Below the pieces are notes generated by a model, which worked only from the letters and a program-made list of their open reading frames with translations, searched no databases and was not told the DNA's origin. The position numbers and the translations under genes are program-made. DNA of 8,131 bases from Candidatus Zixiibacteriota bacterium (GTDB lineage Bacteria > Zixibacteria > MSB-5A5 > WJJR01), in assembly GCA_020058315.1 (NCBI GenBank), contig JAGVEK010000272.1, positions 1 through 8,131 of the forward strand, written 5' to 3'. Positions 5,119-8,131 of the stretch are shown here, piece by piece; positions within the stretch are counted from its first letter, which is position 1; every line of letters starts with the position of its first letter.

Positions 5119-5706
5119 ATGAACCTGCCCAACAAACTGACCATTGCCCGCATCGCACTTTCGCCGGTCTTCCTGGCTTTGATTCTGATCGATGACACGC
5201 GCGCGAAGTTTGCGTCTCTGGTTGTATTTGTGGTTGCCGCGCTGACCGACCTCGGCGATGGCTACTTTGCGCGGAAGAGCGGGCGGACCACCGGTTTTGG
5301 GAAGTTCATGGACCCGCTGGCGGACAAGATCCTGGCTTCGACGGCGTTGATCTCGCTGGTCGCGCTCGGGTACGTGCGGGGGTGGATGGTCATCGTAATC
5401 ATTGGACGGGAATTCCTGATCACCGGTATGCGATCGATCGCCGTCTATCGCGGAATGCTGATCGTGCCGTCGTTTTGGGCGCGCATCAAGACCTTTCTGC
5501 AGATGCTGACCATCAGCGTGATCCTCTTGTTTGTGTATCTCAAGGCCATGCTGGTCCCGCTGGGGTATGAGTGGGCGATTTTTGAGAGCCAGAAAACGTT
5601 CCTTGTGTTCGACGTCATGATGGGAATCACGTTGATCGTCACAGTGGCAACGGGCATCGACTATCTTGTCAGGCACGCGGCCCTATTGAAGAACGTGATC
5701 CGATGA
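5119..5706 (+). CDS. pgsA: CDP-diacylglycerol--glycerol-3-phosphate 3-phosphatidyltransferase
   Basis: PgsA is an integral inner-membrane enzyme that makes phosphatidylglycerol phosphate from CDP-diacylglycerol and glycerol 3-phosphate, the committed step of anionic phospholipid synthesis. The 195-residue product has the full CDP-alcohol phosphotransferase motif D-x2-D-G-x2-A-R-x8-G-x3-D-x3-D, with Asp44, Asp47, Gly48, Ala51, Arg52, Gly61, Asp65 and Asp69. Several hydrophobic membrane segments surround it. The N-terminal MNLPNKLTIARI is typical of PgsA. A longer frame opens at 5059, but its first 20 residues lie within the predicted promoter, so I chose the ATG at 5119. The ribosome binding site is weak (GGAA about 7 nt upstream). 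The stop overlaps the next gene's start in ATGA, indicating an operon and coupled translation. Confidence 0.95.
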   Translation: MNLPNKLTIARIALSPVFLALILIDDTRAKFASLVVFVVAALTDLGDGYFARKSGRTTGFGKFMDPLADKILASTALISLVALGYVRGWMVIVIIGREFLITGMRSIAVYRGMLIVPSFWARIKTFLQMLTISVILLFVYLKAMLVPLGYEWAIFESQKTFLVFDVMMGITLIVTVATGIDYLVRHAALLKNVIR

Positions 5707-6239
5707 CCGTGACTTCCAACCCTGCTGCACCCACCAAGCGGGTCAAGGGATTGGGTGGGACTGCCCACTGGACGACACGGCCAGTGACTGCCCTCTTGGC
5801 GACCGGTCTGGGGAGTGGCTTCATCCGCCCGTACTCGGGGAGCTGGGGATCAATACCGGGTGTGGCGCTGGCTTGGGCAGTGTGGCGGCTGGGGGATCCC
5901 TGGCTGTACATCATCAGCACACTCGGGATGATCGCGGCTTCGATCTATGTCTCCGGAGAAGCCGAACAGGTCTTCGGAGGGGATTCGGGGCGGATTGTCA
6001 TCGATGAGTTTGCCGGTTTGTTTGTGTGTTTTCTTGGATTGCCGGCGCATTGGCACACGATGATACCGGTCTATCTGCTCTTCCGAGTGTTTGACGTGGC
6101 CAAGCCGTACCCATGCCGTCGTTTGGAGAATTTGCCGGGTGGTTGGGGGGTGACGGCGGATGACCTCGGGGCGGGAGTGTACACGAACGTTGCCGTGCGA
6201 ATCCTGGTCGCCATCTGGCCCGGATGGTTTGGGGTATGA
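5703..6239 (+). CDS. pgpA: Phosphatidylglycerophosphatase A
   Basis: PgpA removes the phosphate from phosphatidylglycerol phosphate to give phosphatidylglycerol, the step after PgsA, at the inner membrane. The 178 residues match the family length. Typical motifs are GLGSGFIRPYSGSWGS (35-50), the acidic DSGRIVIDEFAG (94-105), LFRVFDVAKPYPCRRLE (126-142) and the closing DDLGAGVY (153-160). Hydrophobic stretches near 52-62, 67-83, 104-113 and 163-172 are candidate membrane helices. In the first motif the common APGTxGS is YSGSWGS here, a mild deviation. The ATG overlaps the pgsA stop by 4 bp, and its own stop overlaps the cinA start by 4 bp. The first 25 residues are polar and less conserved. 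Confidence 0.93.
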   Translation: MTVTSNPAAPTKRVKGLGGTAHWTTRPVTALLATGLGSGFIRPYSGSWGSIPGVALAWAVWRLGDPWLYIISTLGMIAASIYVSGEAEQVFGGDSGRIVIDEFAGLFVCFLGLPAHWHTMIPVYLLFRVFDVAKPYPCRRLENLPGGWGVTADDLGAGVYTNVAVRILVAIWPGWFGV

Positions 6240-7471
6240 CGGTCGAACTGATCACGATCGGCGCCGAGCTGCTGTCGGGCCACACGCTCAACACCAACGC
6301 GCGGTACATTGGTGAGCAGCTCGCACTGGCGGGTGTGGCACTCTCGCGTCAGATCAGCATTCCGGATGATCACGACACAATCGTTGCGGCCATTCGCGAA
6401 TCGCTGGGCCGCGCCGATTGGGTAATCGTCTCCGGCGGACTTGGTCCCACCAATGACGATATCACGAAGAAGGCGATTGCCCGTGTGTTCAACCGGACGC
6501 TGGTGTTCCGCGACGAGATACTCACACTCCTCAAGGAACGGTACGCGCGTCTGGGCCGGGAGCCTGGTCCGTATCTTGACACCCAGGCGGTGCAGCCCGC
6601 CGATGCGGAATTCGTTCCGAACGAGCTGGGCACCGCGGTTGGGATTCTCCTCAACGATGGCGGCAAGTGGCTGGCGGCCGTGCCGGGGGTGCCGCGCGAG
6701 ATGCGGCCCATGATCTCCACCCACATCGTTCCCAAGATCGCCGCGCAGGTGAAAACAGCGATTCATTCGCACACTTGGTCGACCACCGGCTGGCCGGAGT
6801 CGCGTCTGTATGCCGCTTTGGAACTGTTGATCCACGATCATCCTGATATCTCTGTCGCGTTTCTTCCATCCGAACTGGGAGTCAAGCTGCGTTTCTCCGC
6901 GCGTGGTGCCGACGCGCAGGTCGCGCTGGAGCGGTTCGCGGGCTTGGTCCGTCCGCGGCTCGAAGACGCTCTCTATGCTGAGCACGATACCGGTTTGGAG
7001 GAAGTGGTCGGGCAACTGCTGCGGGACAAGCAGATGACTATCTCTGCCGCCGAGTCGTGCACCGGCGGGCTGCTGGCCAAACGACTGACTGATGTGCCAG
7101 GGGCGTCCTCGTATGTCGTCTCGGGATATGTGGTCTATGCCAACCGCGCTAAGACTGAGCTTCTCGGTGTGGATCCCCTGCTGATCGAGAAGCATGGTGC
7201 CGTTTCTGAGCCGGTCGCGCGTGCGATGGCTGAGGGAGCGCTGGCACGGTCGCACACCGATTGCTCAATCTCCGTCACGGGGATCGCCGGACCGGATGGC
7301 GGAACGCCCGAGAAACCAATCGGGCTTGTGTGGCTGGCAATAGCGCTGAAAGGCGCCGAAACCACGGCGCGTGAGGTTCGCCTCATGGGCAATCGCGAGA
7401 TGATCCGCGCGCGCGCGGCGCAGGCGGGGCTGAACATGCTGCGGCTGCGGCTGTTTGGAGATCAGCAGTAG
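6236..7471 (+). CDS. cinA: CinA: competence/damage-inducible protein with nicotinamide-nucleotide amidase domain
   Basis: The two-domain protein has an N-terminal COG1058 (MoCF-like, nucleotide pyrophosphatase-associated) domain, about 1-170, with TIGAELLSGHTLNTNA (7-22) and GGLGPTNDD (67-75). The C-terminal PncC domain, about 252-408, deamidates NMN to nicotinic acid mononucleotide and carries AESCTGG (272-278), SGYVVYAN (296-303) and TGIAGPDGGTPEKPIG (348-363). The 411 residues are the normal full length. I chose the ATG at 6236, giving MTVELITIGAELL, rather than the ATG four codons upstream at 6224, because it matches the family N-terminus and overlaps the pgpA stop as ATGA. The protein acts in the cytoplasm in pyridine-nucleotide salvage. 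CinA is often co-transcribed with recA; here it lies in a separate operon on the opposite strand. Confidence 0.95.
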   Translation: MTVELITIGAELLSGHTLNTNARYIGEQLALAGVALSRQISIPDDHDTIVAAIRESLGRADWVIVSGGLGPTNDDITKKAIARVFNRTLVFRDEILTLLKERYARLGREPGPYLDTQAVQPADAEFVPNELGTAVGILLNDGGKWLAAVPGVPREMRPMISTHIVPKIAAQVKTAIHSHTWSTTGWPESRLYAALELLIHDHPDISVAFLPSELGVKLRFSARGADAQVALERFAGLVRPRLEDALYAEHDTGLEEVVGQLLRDKQMTISAAESCTGGLLAKRLTDVPGASSYVVSGYVVYANRAKTELLGVDPLLIEKHGAVSEPVARAMAEGALARSHTDCSISVTGIAGPDGGTPEKPIGLVWLAIALKGAETTAREVRLMGNREMIRARAAQAGLNMLRLRLFGDQQ

Positions 7472-7498
7472 GGGTGACTTTGCAGTCATCGAAATCGC

Positions 7499-7558
7499 CG
7501 GTGCCACTGCTCTTTGGAGCCGCGCGGGAAGGCACGGGTCTGAAGACCCATGGCACCG
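7499..7558. repeat. Nested inverted repeats in the convergent cinA / HTH-DUF2087 gap
   Basis: An outer perfect 8-bp pair, CGGTGCCA (7499-7506) and TGGCACCG (7551-7558), encloses an inner hairpin GGGTC-TGAA-GACCC (7536-7549). It occupies the 124-bp gap between two convergent genes, where a bidirectional terminator would be expected. There is no T-run on either side, so a simple intrinsic terminator is doubtful. A structured repeat element or a Rho-associated 3' structure is also possible. Confidence 0.5.
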
Positions 7559-7595
7559 CACGGGGCCATCGGGAAGACTCATCTATCGTCGAATT

Positions 7596-8078
7596 CTACC
7601 GCGCTGTCCCCTCCGGCCGGGGGAGATACGACATCGCCCGCGTGTACTTCCCGGCTGAGCGCACCATCATTCCCTCCATGATGAACTCGCGGCGGAGCGT
7701 GCAGACATCAGAATGGAAGCGGCGCAGGATCGAATTGACCTCCGGTTCGGTGTAGACTTTGCCCGGTTCGAATTCTTCGAGCAATCGCTCCAGAACGAAT
7801 GTCCGCTTCTTCCGTTGCGCAGGGATGTCGACCAGCTTGCCATCTTTGAAGAATGCGCGTTCGGTCTTGCTGCGCATGGTGGGTTTGTTTTGATTCGAGC
7901 GGGACTCGAGCCATGCCAGAAGCTGGTGGGAAGCCACACGCCAGTCCTTGCCGATCTTGTACCCTGGTATCTCCCCGGTCTGGAGCTTGCGCACCACGAC
8001 CTGCTGATTAAGTTGCAGCTTCTCGGCCACCTCGGCGGAAGTGAGGAAGGTCATGTCGGCGACAGAGTCTTTGGACAT
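7596..8078 (-). CDS. HTH (excisionase/MerR-like) protein with DUF2087 domain
   Basis: The 160-residue product has an N-terminal winged-helix domain of the excisionase/helix_turn_helix_17 type (about 9-58: FLTSAEVAEKL, then GEIPGYKIGKDWRV and HQLLAWLES). A short basic linker follows, then a DUF2087 domain (about 74-151) with FFKDGKLVDIPAQRKKRTFVLE, EFEPGKVYTEPEVNSILRRFHSD and TLRREF. DUF2087 is a small conserved domain of unknown biochemistry usually attached to DNA-binding regulators, so a transcription-factor role is inferred. An upstream ATG exists at 8123, but AAGGAGG lies 7 nt before the ATG at 8078, which decides the start. A TGCTAAAGT extended -10-like element lies at 8122-8114, with any -35 outside the window. 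No linked target gene is visible apart from convergent cinA. Confidence 0.85.
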   Translation of the reverse strand: MSKDSVADMTFLTSAEVAEKLQLNQQVVVRKLQTGEIPGYKIGKDWRVASHQLLAWLESRSNQNKPTMRSKTERAFFKDGKLVDIPAQRKKRTFVLERLLEEFEPGKVYTEPEVNSILRRFHSDVCTLRREFIMEGMMVRSAGKYTRAMSYLPRPEGTAR

Positions 8079-8085
8079 CGGTTTG

Positions 8086-8092
8086 CCTCCTT
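8086..8092 (-). promoter_or_regulatory. Ribosome binding site that decides the HTH-DUF2087 start
   Basis: AAGGAGG on the minus strand, 7 nt before the ATG at 8078, is a perfect Shine-Dalgarno sequence. It would be inside the coding region if the ATG at 8123 were used, which argues against the longer form. Confidence 0.85.
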
Positions 8093-8131
8093 GATGAACA
8101 AGCATTGTGACGTACTTTAGCACATGTTGCG

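Noticed and set aside
6224..6235. Four-codon extension of CinA from the ATG at 6224
   Set aside because: Family N-termini begin at MxxELITIGxELL. The 6236 start also gives the same ATGA overlap as the preceding gene pair.
7474..7755. Plus-strand frame after cinA starting at GTG 7474
   Set aside because: It runs into the antisense of the HTH-DUF2087 gene, its composition is unlike its neighbours, and it lacks a ribosome binding site.

Overview
The window is a high-GC bacterial chromosomal segment with seven recognisable protein genes and one further short gene of 52 codons. It holds core housekeeping genes (recA, thpR, pgsA, pgpA, cinA) together with a small accessory block. The recA promoter carries a LexA box of the GAAC-N4-GTTC type known from Firmicutes, Actinobacteria and some other phyla, not the E. 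coli CTGT-N8-ACAG type. No RNA gene, transposon, phage gene or CRISPR array was seen. The lineage cannot be fixed from sequence reading alone. An uncultured, Gram-negative-like phylum is plausible, because a (degenerate) NtrC-family regulator and a DUF2087 protein occur together with a lysine-rich histone-H1-like peptide. That placement is inference.

Layout. Minus strand, right to left: an NtrC-like regulator (4928-3081), a small orphan protein (2811-2470), the lysine-rich DNA-binding peptide (2367-2209) ending at a good intrinsic terminator (2175-2138), thpR (2046-1492), then recA (1110-28) behind its own promoter and LexA box. Plus strand: the operon pgsA-pgpA-cinA (5119-7471), whose genes overlap by ATGA at both junctions. 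It faces away from the regulator across a divergent promoter region (4929-5118). At the right end a minus-strand HTH-DUF2087 protein (8078-7596) converges on cinA, and the gap between them contains nested inverted repeats. The recA-thpR gap (1111-1491) holds the recA ribosome binding site, promoter, LexA box and a perfect hairpin; nothing was recognised in 1342-1491.

How the genes fit together. PgsA and PgpA perform successive steps of phosphatidylglycerol synthesis. CinA repairs or recycles pyridine nucleotides, ThpR is an RNA 2',3'-cyclic phosphodiesterase, and RecA is the recombinase and SOS co-protease. In many bacteria pgsA, cinA, thpR and recA form one collinear cluster. Here the cluster is split into two divergent halves with the regulator, the orphan and the histone-like gene between them.

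The main points of interest are: the NtrC-like regulator, which has lost several residues needed for ATP hydrolysis and sigma54 contact; the tiny lysine-repeat protein; the shared 13-bp element in both divergent promoters; leaderless-looking starts for thpR and the regulator; and two intergenic hairpins with the same CTGAA apex.
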